Positions 16,132-25,007 of a DNA stretch of 64,000 nt are shown here, in pieces. A program made the position numbers and the translations under genes. This DNA comes from Chroogloeocystis siderophila 5.2 s.c.1 (GTDB taxonomy: Bacteria; Cyanobacteriota; Cyanobacteriia; Cyanobacteriales; Chroococcidiopsidaceae): positions 124,001-188,000 of the forward strand of contig NZ_MRCC01000008.1 in the NCBI RefSeq assembly GCF_001904655.1. Reading direction: 5' to 3'. Below the pieces are notes generated by a model. It searched no databases and had not been told where the DNA came from. It worked only from the letters and a program-made list of their open reading frames with translations. Position 1 is the first letter of the stretch. The number at the start of each line of letters is the position of its first letter.

Positions 16132-18502
16132 GGTAAAAATCCGAATTGGAATTGAGATCTTCCTCCATATCAGAATTAAAATCGTCGTCGTTATCTTCTA
16201 GCAAACCCTCATCTGGAAGTAAATCACCTTCAACGTCGCCATTGACTGTGACCAAATCAATTTGTTGGCGGTAGTAATCGACATTTTTCACTTGTACAGC
16301 AACGCGATCGCCTAAACGATAAGCGGTACGGCTTTTGCGACCAAACAGCGCTTGTTGGCGGGCGCGATACTCATACCAGTCATCTTTGAGCGAACTTACA
16401 TGAACTAAGCCTTCGACGCGCAGTTGTTTACCGTTGGCATCTGGAACTGTAATTTCGACAAAAAAGCCGTAGGATTGGACTCCGGTGATCAGTCCTTGAA
16501 AAACTTCGCCAGTACGCTGTTTCATTAACTGTGCTTTTTGTAGCCCAGCGAGATCTTCTTCGGCTTCTTGGACTTCCTTTTCGCGGTCGTTGAGTTGCAC
16601 GACAAGTCTAGCAAGATCCGTTTCTAACTCTTGCTGAATATCTGGTGGTAAGACATTCCAAGTAATATTACCGTGCGCCGAACTATGCCGCAGGTTTACT
16701 CGCTCTTTCGCGCGAGTCGTGCGGCGATCGCGTCCTTGCTCGAATAAAATATGTAGGACGCGTTGCAGCAGTAAATCAGCATACCGCCATAAAGGAGAAT
16801 TTCCCCGCGCATAAACTGGGAGCGCTAGACCAAAATGTGGCTGGGGTGCAACGTTGTAAAGGCTTTGCTTGAGCGTAGCTTGCAAAAGATACGTGAGGAC
16901 TTGCTCTGATGGCACTTGCGCGAATTGCTCGGTAAACGCTTGAAAGTCCGTTGATGAAATCGTATCTTCTTGCTCAAGTTGCAGTTCTACGCCTAAGTTG
17001 CTTGCTAACTTGATCATCTCCTGCACATCTTCCACATCAGGAGCCGGTTGACTGCGGTAAATTGCGGGAATTTCTAAGGTTTGCAAGTGTTGGGCGATCG
17101 CCTGATTTCCTAGCAGTAGCAACTCGGTTAACAACGCTCTTACCGGTGGTGATTCAGCTTTAACGACGCCAAGCATTCCCTCATCGTAATGCGGATAATC
17201 GTCTTGGGGTAATTTGAGTTCAAAGCTACCGCGTTGATGTCTTTGAGTTTGGGCTGCTTGACTAATCGCCAATAGCTGGTGGATCAATTCAACAATGTTC
17301 GTTGGCAACTCGTCCACAGTCTGGCTATTCTCTTGTTGTTGACCATTCAATGCAGCTTGCTGTGCCTTGATAATTGCTTGTACTTGTTGTTCGCTGATCT
17401 GTTGGTCGATAGCAATCACCGTAGGTTGAATTTCATACTCGACGATTTGTCCTGTATTCGAGTCGAGGATCAGCAGGACAGACATTGCCAAGCGATCGCT
17501 ACCTGCTACTAATGAACATCGTTCCTGGACGGCTTCGGGAAATAGTGGTAATACGGTATCGCGCAAGTAAACGCTACTACCGCGCTTAAGTGCTTCTTTA
17601 TCTAACGGTGAGTCAGGCAAGATGTAATGCGCGACATCGGTTGTATGAATTCCCAAACGCCATCGTCCTTCGGACGTTTTTTCTAAAGTCAGCGCATTTT
17701 CGATACACGCAGCGTTGGCACGATCTTGAGTTTCGATGACAATTGTGAGCAGCGATCGCAAATCGAGGCGCTGTTTAATCTCTGTCTTGGTGATTTGACT
17801 CGGTAAGTTGGCAGCTGCGGCGAGTATGCTTTCGCTAAAGCCGCGTGGTAGATCGTGCTTACAGCAAACTAAGTCAATATCCGCAGCTGCTTCGGCACTT
17901 CCACCAAGAACTTGTACTACCCTACCCAGCGGTGGCGATTGTCCTAACGGATAGCGCAAGATTTCGACATGAATCAAGTGTTCGATTGCTTCTGCTAAGT
18001 TGATATCACTTGGTACTAAGTCAATTTCAAACAATAATCGGTCATCTAAAGGCACTGCGCGAAAGCCTTTTTCGGTTTGCTTCAACCGCGCGAGTAAGCT
18101 GTGGTTTGCCCGTTCTAGAATCAAGCGTACTTCGCCTTCAGGACTGCGGCGACGGCTACCTTCTTTTGTGAGTCGCACCAAGACGCGATCGCCATTCCAC
18201 GCTGTACTGAGATGACTTTCGCGGATGTAAATATCTTCTGCGCCCTCTTCGTCTTGAATCGCAAAGCAAAATCCTTTACTCGAACAGCGGAGTTTAGCTT
18301 CGATAACTCCTTCTTCGGGTAGGCGGCGATACTTTCCACGCTCTTTAGCTAAGATGCCAATTTTTTCGAGGACTTCCAAGGCAATATGTAACTTCGTTAA
18401 ACTCGTTTCTTCGAGACAATCTAATTTTTTCTCTAGTACCTTGGCAGCGACTAATTTATCATCATGAAAATTCGCAAGTAGTGTAGCGATTGAAAATTCC
18501 AT
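16118..18502 (-). CDS. Ribonuclease II/R superfamily (RNB) protein, Zam/VacB type, altered active site
   Basis: 794 residues. Order: winged-helix-like N-terminus (1-65), two cold-shock-type domains (about 66-230), RNB domain (about 240-600), S1 domain (about 635-735; GEVFQGLITGVQSYGFFVEI) and an acidic tail. In RNase R the RNB entry reads TIDGEDARDFDDA, with four metal-binding aspartates. Here (about residues 250-266) the aligned stretch is VIETQDRANAACIENA, so by eye the last three become Cys, Glu and Asn and the first is Glu or is shifted by three residues. The S-P-I/L-R-R-Y motif is SPLWRY. Flanking RNB features (DVAHYI, RGSSVYL, CSL) are retained. Cyanobacteria have a second RNB protein, Zam, named for acetazolamide resistance; length and form fit it. 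It is probably RNA-binding; exonuclease activity is doubtful. Confidence 0.85.
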   Translation of the reverse strand: MEFSIATLLANFHDDKLVAAKVLEKKLDCLEETSLTKLHIALEVLEKIGILAKERGKYRRLPEEGVIEAKLRCSSKGFCFAIQDEEGAEDIYIRESHLSTAWNGDRVLVRLTKEGSRRRSPEGEVRLILERANHSLLARLKQTEKGFRAVPLDDRLLFEIDLVPSDINLAEAIEHLIHVEILRYPLGQSPPLGRVVQVLGGSAEAAADIDLVCCKHDLPRGFSESILAAAANLPSQITKTEIKQRLDLRSLLTIVIETQDRANAACIENALTLEKTSEGRWRLGIHTTDVAHYILPDSPLDKEALKRGSSVYLRDTVLPLFPEAVQERCSLVAGSDRLAMSVLLILDSNTGQIVEYEIQPTVIAIDQQISEQQVQAIIKAQQAALNGQQQENSQTVDELPTNIVELIHQLLAISQAAQTQRHQRGSFELKLPQDDYPHYDEGMLGVVKAESPPVRALLTELLLLGNQAIAQHLQTLEIPAIYRSQPAPDVEDVQEMIKLASNLGVELQLEQEDTISSTDFQAFTEQFAQVPSEQVLTYLLQATLKQSLYNVAPQPHFGLALPVYARGNSPLWRYADLLLQRVLHILFEQGRDRRTTRAKERVNLRHSSAHGNITWNVLPPDIQQELETDLARLVVQLNDREKEVQEAEEDLAGLQKAQLMKQRTGEVFQGLITGVQSYGFFVEITVPDANGKQLRVEGLVHVSSLKDDWYEYRARQQALFGRKSRTAYRLGDRVAVQVKNVDYYRQQIDLVTVNGDVEGDLLPDEGLLEDNDDDFNSDMEEDLNSNSDFYLDEE

Positions 18503-19167
18503 TGAAAAAACCGACCTTTGGTCAAAAAAATATTTGTGTTGTCTTTGGTGTCATGTGTCGTTGCCTACACAACTGTAGTATCACTCAGGGGACTCAAGAA
18601 CAAACTACAGTGGTTCTACCTCAAATTGATAAATACAGTGTTTCTACCACCTTCAGCCCAATTGCTTTTGTGGTTCTACAATCCCTCTTTATAAGGAACC
18701 GCAGGTGCGATCGCTACTTAAAGCAGGTACTTCACATATTGGATGCTACAACAATATTCTTATTATTCACATCCGCAATACCTACAAACGACCGATCAAC
18801 AGATAGCAAGCAACCCTAACTGCAACACGAGTTGGCGGTACTTGATTTAGATACAAGTCAGTGTTCGTTAGGCTGTAATTATGAATTTAATGAGACTACT
18901 ACCGAATAGCATTACCTTACTTGTAGAATGGGTAACACTAAATTCAGAAGTAAGCGGACACCAAGCGAGTGAATCCTATTATATTTTAAATAAGAAGCGT
19001 ACTTAGGCAAAGGGTTTTTCCGGTGATCGCTCAAATAAAATAGTAAATAGGGTAATGCGTGCAGACAGCGGGCGCGGGTAAAAGAGTTAATCCCGCCCCT
19101 TTTCACCGCATGAATTTACCCAAAAAAATCAAACAACCCTACCTCAAGCAGTAGGTTAATCATCCTT
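18503..19167. other. Intergenic region between divergent RNB and hypothetical genes
   Basis: About 665 bp holding the promoters of both neighbours. Minus-strand frames here are short, begin in AT-rich DNA and have no family resemblance. CTACCTCAAGCAGTAGG (19140-19156) is a short hairpin just before the ATG at 19168. No other structure was recognised. Confidence 0.4.
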
Positions 19168-20016
19168 ATGTTGGCGCAATTATTTTTTGCCCGCTATCCA
19201 ACGGGCAATCTTTTATCCGAATTAGTCGAAATTTACCAAGGAAAATTTGTTGTCCAAGTAGCCGTGCAAATCGATGGCACAACCAGGGTTACAGGCATGG
19301 CAGCCGCAGAAACTATTGAACTTGCGGAAGATCAAGCCCGCGATCGCGCTTTACAGGTTTTGATGCAACCTGCGGCGATGACACCCGTTGAACCAAGTCT
19401 GCGACTGTCACTTGCAGATACGACATCTCAACAACCCGAAGCGATAGAATCCGATTCATTTCCTTCACCACGACCAGCAACAAACGTTGATTCTGAAGGC
19501 GATCGCGTCGCTTTAGACCCACCTTCGCAGGTGACGACCTCAAATTTAGACTTAGACTTAAGTTCAGACGAAAGCGACAATCAGCATCGCGCTTGGAATA
19601 ATGTGACCCCCCTCAGTCGAGTGCGTAGTCAGGATTTTCAGCTAGAAACCGCAGATGATGTCATTATGGGCAGTTCACCGATTGATTTATCCGATGCGCT
19701 GCTCAAAATCGATGTTTTGCTCAAGCGTTTAGGCTGGAGTGCCGAACATGAAAGCGAGTATTTAGAACGAACTTACAAAAAGCGATCGCGACAATTTTTG
19801 ACTGAAACCGAAGTCGTCGAATTTCAAGACTATTTAGAATTACTTGCAAAAACCGGCGATGAAATGAAGCGTCTCAAGTGGAGTATGCAAAAAGGAAGAG
19901 ATTATCTCCTCCAAACCTACAATAAACGAAAACGTACTTTGCTTACTTATCAGGAGTTACTGGAATTCCTGCAATATTTAGAATCCCAGCCTTCTCCTCA
20001 AGAATCAGTTACCTAA
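19168..20016 (+). CDS. Cyanobacterial protein with dsRBD-like N-terminus and a duplicated C-terminal module
   Basis: 282 residues. Residues 12-66 (YPTGNLLSELVEIYQGKFVV..., then AETIELAEDQARDRALQVL) have the pattern of a double-stranded RNA-binding fold: a helix, strands, then a basic/alanine helix. A 100-residue low-complexity acidic linker follows. The C-terminus has two tandem copies of about 42 residues: LKRLGWSAEHESEYLERTY... (about 189-230) and MKRLKWSMQKGRDYLLQTY... (about 236-277), each ending in an LxxYQELLEFLQYLE-like helix. Function unknown; an RNA-related role is inferred only from the dsRBD resemblance. It converges on clpP with one base between the stop codons. Confidence 0.7.
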   Translation: MLAQLFFARYPTGNLLSELVEIYQGKFVVQVAVQIDGTTRVTGMAAAETIELAEDQARDRALQVLMQPAAMTPVEPSLRLSLADTTSQQPEAIESDSFPSPRPATNVDSEGDRVALDPPSQVTTSNLDLDLSSDESDNQHRAWNNVTPLSRVRSQDFQLETADDVIMGSSPIDLSDALLKIDVLLKRLGWSAEHESEYLERTYKKRSRQFLTETEVVEFQDYLELLAKTGDEMKRLKWSMQKGRDYLLQTYNKRKRTLLTYQELLEFLQYLESQPSPQESVT

Positions 20017-20017
20017 A

Positions 20018-20704
20018 CTAGCTCAAAACCGCTACAGAGCGATTCCCAACAGCGCTACGGTTGATGACTTGATCGATTAATCCATAGTCTTTAGCTTCGT
20101 CTGGAGACATAAAAAAGTCACGTTCGGTATCTTGCTCGATTCGCTCAATTGGTTGATCTGTGTGGGCTGCTAAATACTCGTTGAGACGCTGCTTGTGATA
20201 CAAAATTTCTTTAGCTTGAATTTCGATATCGGTTGCTTGTCCTTGCGCACCTCCTAAAGGTTGGTGAATCATAATGCGGGCATTAGGCAAACTCATACGC
20301 TTACCTTTAGTTCCTGCACTGAGTAGGAAAGCTCCCATACTCGCCGCGAGTCCTGTACAAATCGTACAAACATCAGGGCGAATGTGGTTCATCGTATCAA
20401 AAATTCCCATTCCTGCTGTCACCGAACCCCCTGGAGAGTTGATGTACAAGTAGATGTCTTTTTCGGAGTCTTCAGCATCGAGAAATAAAAGTTGGGCAAC
20501 GATTAAGTTTGCCAAGTTGGAATCAATTTGCTGTCCCAAAAAAATAATCCGCTCGCGCAACAATCGAGAGTAAATATCGAAAGCACGTTCGCCGCGACCT
20601 GATTGTTCAATAACAATAGGAATCATTCTAGATTTGCTCGTTATCTTAGCTTTTTTAATTTTATCGAGAATAGAGCGGGGAGCGAGAAAGAAAATTCTTT
20701 TCAT
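20018..20704 (-). CDS. clpP: ATP-dependent Clp protease proteolytic subunit, with N-terminal extension
   Basis: Serine peptidase of the Clp complex. The catalytic serine is in [10 protein letters not shown], the histidine in [10 protein letters not shown], and the aspartate in QATDIEI; all are present. Most cyanobacterial homologs begin at [17 protein letters not shown], whose ATG here is 20626, but that ATG has no Shine-Dalgarno. GGGAGGCATT directly precedes the in-frame ATG at 20704, giving 26 extra basic residues ([18 protein letters not shown]...). The extension may be a processed propeptide or artefactual. It is not next to clpX or a second clpP/clpR gene. Confidence 0.9.
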   Translation of the reverse strand: MKRIFFLAPRSILDKIKKAKITSKSRMIPIVIEQSGRGERAFDIYSRLLRERIIFLGQQIDSNLANLIVAQLLFLDAEDSEKDIYLYINSPGGSVTAGMGIFDTMNHIRPDVCTICTGLAASMGAFLLSAGTKGKRMSLPNARIMIHQPLGGAQGQATDIEIQAKEILYHKQRLNEYLAAHTDQPIERIEQDTERDFFMSPDEAKDYGLIDQVINRSAVGNRSVAVLS

Positions 20705-20742
20705 AATGCCTCCCGCTGCGCTTTCCAAAATTGCCTTAGTAC

Positions 20743-20764
20743 GGGTCAGGCATTGCCTTACCCC
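20743..20764. repeat. Imperfect palindrome (copy B) upstream of clpP
   Basis: GGGTCAGGCA faces TGCCTTACCCC across a symmetric AT centre, preceded by CTTAGTAC as in the copy at 11493-11513. The shared flank and core AGGCAWTGCCTT show they are one family. It lies between the stop of the DUF255 gene (20773) and the clpP start. Confidence 0.55.
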
Positions 20765-20772
20765 TGCTTACC

Positions 20773-22839
20773 CTATAAACTCCGCACTTGACTTTGCTCG
20801 ACTTGCTCGAATAATTCAGCCGCAGTGCGGGCGGGGGAAAGACACGCTAATCCTTGACAAACTAAGCCTACTGCTGATGCGGGTAAATCGGTTGCCACAC
20901 TGAGGACACTTGCGGGTAAATACTTGGCGAGGACAGTATCTAACGTCGTTGACGTCGTACGCACTAGCGTACAGTTACGATACCAATCTAAAGCGGTAAA
21001 TAAACTTGGGCAGGCTTGAGGGGCAGAATCCATGACGCTCGTAAAAGCTTGTAACGCTTGCTCGGCGCGATCAAGATAACTGAGCTTTTCAGTAAGGAGG
21101 GCTAGCCGTACTAAATTGGCGATCGCGACTCCATTGGCTGCGGGAGTCGCATTATCGGCATAACTTCGTTCGCGGACGATGAGATCGCGACTGGCATCAC
21201 TTGCGGTGTTATAGTATCCGCCTAACTCGCTACTCCACAAGTATTCATCAAATTCTGCTTGCAGGGCGATCGCTTGTTCTAACCAAAATTGTTGCGCATT
21301 TGCGTCTTGTGGCATCACTTGGTGCAAATCTAACAACGCTTTGATAAACAAAGCATAATCTTCTGACTGCGCAATCACACTCGTTTGACCTTCATAATTG
21401 AGCCGATGAAAGCGTCCATTGTCGCGCTGGCGATTCAAAATAAAACGTGCTGATGACAGCGCAATTTCGAGATACTCGGATTTTTTGAAAACTGCGTACG
21501 CCCTTGCTAGCCCAGAAATCATCAAACTATTCCAAGCCACAATCATTTTGGTATCGGTAACAGCAGGAATTCGCCCCGACCAATTTTGAGTTTTTGCTTC
21601 TTGGTTATTTCTGGCAGGCGGAAAGACATCTAATGATTCTGGTGTGGCACCGTAGCGAACAGTAAACAGTTTAGACAACGCCTGTTCTACGATGCCACTC
21701 AACGAACTTGGGTGTCGTCGCTGCAAAACGTTGCGTCCTTCAAAATTGCCTTGTGAGGTGACAGTAAATTGTTGCTCAAGCGCAGATAATTCTTCTGATG
21801 AGAGAATTTGCTGCAATTCGCTGTAACTCCAAACGTAGAAAGCTCCCTCTTCTGGCTCACCTTCGTAGGGGCTGGTAAAACTATCCGCATCTTGTGCGGC
21901 ATAGAAGTAACCTTCAGGAGCCGTCATTTCGCGTTTGAGCCATTGAACTGTTAAAGCGATCGCGCGTTCGATTACCGGCTCTTGAACGCCGTTACTCCAC
22001 AAATTCGCGAGATACTCAACAATTTGACCATTGTCGTAAAGCATCTTTTCAAAATGCGGTACAGTCCACGTCGGGTCAACAGTATAGCGATGAAATCCCC
22101 CTGCAACATGGTCATAAATACCGCCCAATGCTAAATCTAAGCCTCGTTGTTGACACACTTGCGGAATATCGTAGCGCCAGGCGGAATAGTTAAACCGAGT
22201 GCCGCGTAGCGCTAACTCAGCATAGGGAATCATGGGAAACTGCGTACCGTAATCGTGCGGCGTAATCACACCTGTATTGGTTTCGATGCCTTTTTTGAGC
22301 AAGTCTTCGTCTGACTGCTGCGTTTTAGGCAATACTGCACTTTGTTGAATTGCTTCCAAAATTGCGGCTTTACGTGCAAGCAAGTCTTGTTTTTCGGTGT
22401 CGTAGTAGCGGCGAATCGCTTGTAGTACTTGTAGAAAGCCTGGACGTCCGTAGCGTGGTTCAACCGGAAAATAAGTCCCGCCATAAAAAGGGACTAAATC
22501 ATCAGGAGCAATAAAAATATTTAAAGGCCAACCGCCTTGACCTACCATCATCTGCAAGGCTTGCATATAGATACTATCAAGGTCAGGGCGTTCTTCGCGG
22601 TCTACCTTGATCGGGAGGAAGTGAGCATTCATATAGTCGGCGATCGCCAAATCTGAAAATGCTTCTCCTTCCATGACCGTACACCAGTGGCAACTCGAAT
22701 AGCCTATCGAGAGAAAAATTGGTTTGTTTTGTGCTTTTGCTGTTGCCAAGGCTTCATCACACCAAGTCCACCAGTCAATCGGATTTTCTGCGTGTTTGCG
22801 CAAGTAAAGGCTTTGAGCTTGGGCAAGGCGGTTAGTCAT
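20773..22839 (-). CDS. Thioredoxin-domain protein of the YyaL/DUF255 (SSP411) family
   Basis: 688 residues. An N-terminal thioredoxin-like domain with YSSCHWC (C50 and C53), then an alpha/alpha-toroid of six-hairpin glycosidase type with the family motifs GGWPLNIF (about 101-108), GGTYFP (about 119-124) and VDPTWTVPHFEKMLYDNGQ (about 250-268). Family members are cytoplasmic; biochemical activity is not established, although thiol-redox and nucleoside-diphosphate-sugar epimerase-like roles have been suggested. ATG at 22839. It precedes clpP on the same strand with a palindromic repeat between, so a shared transcript is uncertain. Confidence 0.93.
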   Translation of the reverse strand: MTNRLAQAQSLYLRKHAENPIDWWTWCDEALATAKAQNKPIFLSIGYSSCHWCTVMEGEAFSDLAIADYMNAHFLPIKVDREERPDLDSIYMQALQMMVGQGGWPLNIFIAPDDLVPFYGGTYFPVEPRYGRPGFLQVLQAIRRYYDTEKQDLLARKAAILEAIQQSAVLPKTQQSDEDLLKKGIETNTGVITPHDYGTQFPMIPYAELALRGTRFNYSAWRYDIPQVCQQRGLDLALGGIYDHVAGGFHRYTVDPTWTVPHFEKMLYDNGQIVEYLANLWSNGVQEPVIERAIALTVQWLKREMTAPEGYFYAAQDADSFTSPYEGEPEEGAFYVWSYSELQQILSSEELSALEQQFTVTSQGNFEGRNVLQRRHPSSLSGIVEQALSKLFTVRYGATPESLDVFPPARNNQEAKTQNWSGRIPAVTDTKMIVAWNSLMISGLARAYAVFKKSEYLEIALSSARFILNRQRDNGRFHRLNYEGQTSVIAQSEDYALFIKALLDLHQVMPQDANAQQFWLEQAIALQAEFDEYLWSSELGGYYNTASDASRDLIVRERSYADNATPAANGVAIANLVRLALLTEKLSYLDRAEQALQAFTSVMDSAPQACPSLFTALDWYRNCTLVRTTSTTLDTVLAKYLPASVLSVATDLPASAVGLVCQGLACLSPARTAAELFEQVEQSQVRSL

Positions 22840-22887
22840 AGCGTCTAGTGCATTTGCTATCTACTGCTTAGTCTAGCGGACAGCGAT

Positions 22888-22946
22888 CAAAGGGGTGAGG
22901 GGTGAGAGAACGTTATATGTAATTTCTCCTCTGCTCCTCTACTCTT
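22888..22946. repeat. G-arm/C-arm repeat between ftsI and the DUF255 gene
   Basis: AAAGGGGTGAGGGGTGAGAG (about 22888-22907) then, after a short AT loop, TTCTCCTCTGCTCCTCTACT (about 22923-22942). The arms are imperfectly complementary. The ftsI stop codon falls in the right arm. Same architecture as the other G-arm/C-arm elements. Confidence 0.5.
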
Positions 22947-24789
22947 TGGGTATAGGCTGACTTGGGGGAATTCGTTCAATCGAAATGAGCGATTCCATTA
23001 CGGACTTCACGATCGGCGCTGCGACGGTTGAGCCATATGCAATTCCTTTTGGTTCATCGACAACGGCTAAGACGACGTAACGAGGGGATTCAATGGGCAA
23101 CATCCCAACAAAACTTGTAATGACTGCACCGCGCTGATAGCCACGACCACCGATGTTTGCTTTTTGTGCTGTACCTGTTTTGCCACCAATGCGGTATCCT
23201 GGCACTTGTGAAGCTTTGCCGCTCCCCTCAAGAACAACGGCTTCTAGCATTTTGACAACCGTCTGAGCTGTTTGTGGCGAGAAGATTGCTTTGGGTTGTG
23301 GTAAATTAGGTTGTTGTAGCCGACCTTGGTTATCTATCAACCCGCGTACAACATGAGGTGTAACGAGCTTGCCACCATTAGCTAAAGCTGCGTGGAGTTG
23401 CACCAGCTGAATGGGTGTTAATGAAAATCCTTGACCAAACGAAGCCGTTGCGGGTTCAATCGGGGAAGAAACAAATTTTGCTTGATTTTTTAGCTGACCT
23501 CGTGCTTCAAATGGGAGATCGATGCCTACGGTTTTTCCCAAGCCCAGCTTTTGCAGCCAATTATAATACACGTCGGGTTTAAGGCGTTGCATCACTTGTA
23601 CCATGCCGACATTGCTGGAGTGCTGTAAAATGCCGGTAATCGATAGGGCAAGATTGTCTTCTTTTTCAGCATTGCGAATCGACCAACCACCCACTTTGAT
23701 GACATCGGGATCGGGGAAAACATCGTCGGGTTTAATGACTTTTTCTTCGAGCGCGATCGCGATGTTTATTGGCTTAAAGGTGGAGCCTGGTTCATAAAGA
23801 TCCGCGAGTAACCAATTTCTAAAAGCGTGGGGTTCAAAGTTGAAATACTCATTAGGATTGTAAGAAGGCTCAGCAACCAAACTTAGGATCGAACCATCGT
23901 GGGCGTCCATCACAATCACGCCACCACGCTTGGCATTGAACTTTTGCATTTGTTCGCGCAAGGCGATGCGCGTCGTGCGTTGCAGTCGAGTATCGATTGT
24001 GAGTTGCAGTTTCGTTTCATCGCGATGGACAAAGTTTTCTGGAACGCGATCGCTTAATAACACTCCTTTACCATCTTTGCGCAGCTTATAGGATTCTGCT
24101 GAACGTTCGAGTAACTTTTGCTGACTATACTCTACTCCTGCTTGGCCGCGATGGTCGCGATCAACGTAGCCAACAACGTCAGCAGCAACCTTTTCTTGAG
24201 GATACAACCGCGAGGACTCTTGAACCAAGTCTAAGCCATTTGCCTTCAGTTTTTTGAGCTTATCTGCAACTTCTTCGGACAAAGCTGACGCGACTCGAAT
24301 CCCTCGATTGCGATCGTTGTTGTAGCCATCCGTCAACAAAGTAACGAGGTCACTTGTTGGGCGATCTAGCATTGCCGCAACTTTTTTAGCGACACTTTCT
24401 GCTTCTAAAACATTCTTAAATAATCGAGGATGCACGTACAGCGTGTACACCTGACGATCAATCGCTAACACGTTATCGTTGCGGTCAACGACTTGACGGC
24501 GCGGTACAAAGGGGCGTATGTAGGTTGTCTGTTGCTGTTGCGCTCTTCTTAACAAAGTTGAGGAATGCACAACTTGGAGATGATACAAGTTCCCCGCTAG
24601 CACTAAACCACCAGCCAGCAATACACCCCACACCAAGAGCAATCGAAAATACGGTACTGAAGAACGTTTTAGCTGTTGGCTCAGCGGCTTCTTGCGTTTT
24701 TGCCGAATTGATTGGCGCGGTGTGTCCATAGTTGCGACTCTACGACGCTTGTGGTCAAAGCTAGAGCCAGGAGGAACTGAAGTAGGCAT
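22939..24789 (-). CDS. ftsI: Septal peptidoglycan transpeptidase (penicillin-binding protein, FtsI type)
   Basis: 616 residues. A cytoplasmic Lys/Arg-rich N-terminus (1-45), one membrane helix (about 50-70, LLLVWGVLLAGGLVLAGNLY), a pedestal domain and the transpeptidase domain. All three catalytic motifs are present: S-T-F-K near 338, S-S-N near 392 and K-T-G near 537. It cross-links septal peptidoglycan in the divisome with an FtsW partner. No PASTA repeats. The start is probably the ATG at 24789, though MDTPRQ 20 residues in is an alternative; neither has a strong ribosome-binding site. The FtsL-like gene lies upstream on the same strand, past a MITE-like insertion. Confidence 0.95.
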   Translation of the reverse strand: MPTSVPPGSSFDHKRRRVATMDTPRQSIRQKRKKPLSQQLKRSSVPYFRLLLVWGVLLAGGLVLAGNLYHLQVVHSSTLLRRAQQQQTTYIRPFVPRRQVVDRNDNVLAIDRQVYTLYVHPRLFKNVLEAESVAKKVAAMLDRPTSDLVTLLTDGYNNDRNRGIRVASALSEEVADKLKKLKANGLDLVQESSRLYPQEKVAADVVGYVDRDHRGQAGVEYSQQKLLERSAESYKLRKDGKGVLLSDRVPENFVHRDETKLQLTIDTRLQRTTRIALREQMQKFNAKRGGVIVMDAHDGSILSLVAEPSYNPNEYFNFEPHAFRNWLLADLYEPGSTFKPINIAIALEEKVIKPDDVFPDPDVIKVGGWSIRNAEKEDNLALSITGILQHSSNVGMVQVMQRLKPDVYYNWLQKLGLGKTVGIDLPFEARGQLKNQAKFVSSPIEPATASFGQGFSLTPIQLVQLHAALANGGKLVTPHVVRGLIDNQGRLQQPNLPQPKAIFSPQTAQTVVKMLEAVVLEGSGKASQVPGYRIGGKTGTAQKANIGGRGYQRGAVITSFVGMLPIESPRYVVLAVVDEPKGIAYGSTVAAPIVKSVMESLISIERIPPSQPIPKE

Positions 24790-24852
24790 AGGGCAAGTTT
24801 TAAGTTATCAATTATACTTAAGTCGATGAGATTAGGGTAAACACAATATTAA

Positions 24853-24958
24853 TAGGACTTACGCAAAATTACGAAACACGAACCACATTCCCCGTAGAGG
24901 TTGCCAAAGGCTAGGAACTAAAGAATAAGCGTTTCAGCGAGTGCTTACGTAAGTTCTA
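24853..24958. mobile_element. MITE-like element in the ftsL-like/ftsI spacer
   Basis: TAGGACTTACGCA at 24853-24865 and TACGTAAGTTCTA at 24946-24958 are inverted copies matching at 11 of 13 positions, bounding 106 bp without coding capacity. GGACTTACGCA is a sequence I associate with ends of cyanobacterial transposable elements. A/T-rich flanks prevent calling a target duplication. It sits in what would otherwise be a division operon and may affect transcription into ftsI. Confidence 0.55.
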
Positions 24959-25007
24959 AATTAAGACAAACTTTTTGATGTGCTAGGCACTCGTTGTTTA
25001 CTTATCC

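Noticed and set aside
18912-19106. 64-codon minus-strand frame between the RNB gene and the dsRBD-like gene
   Set aside because: No ribosome-binding site and composition unlike the real genes around it.
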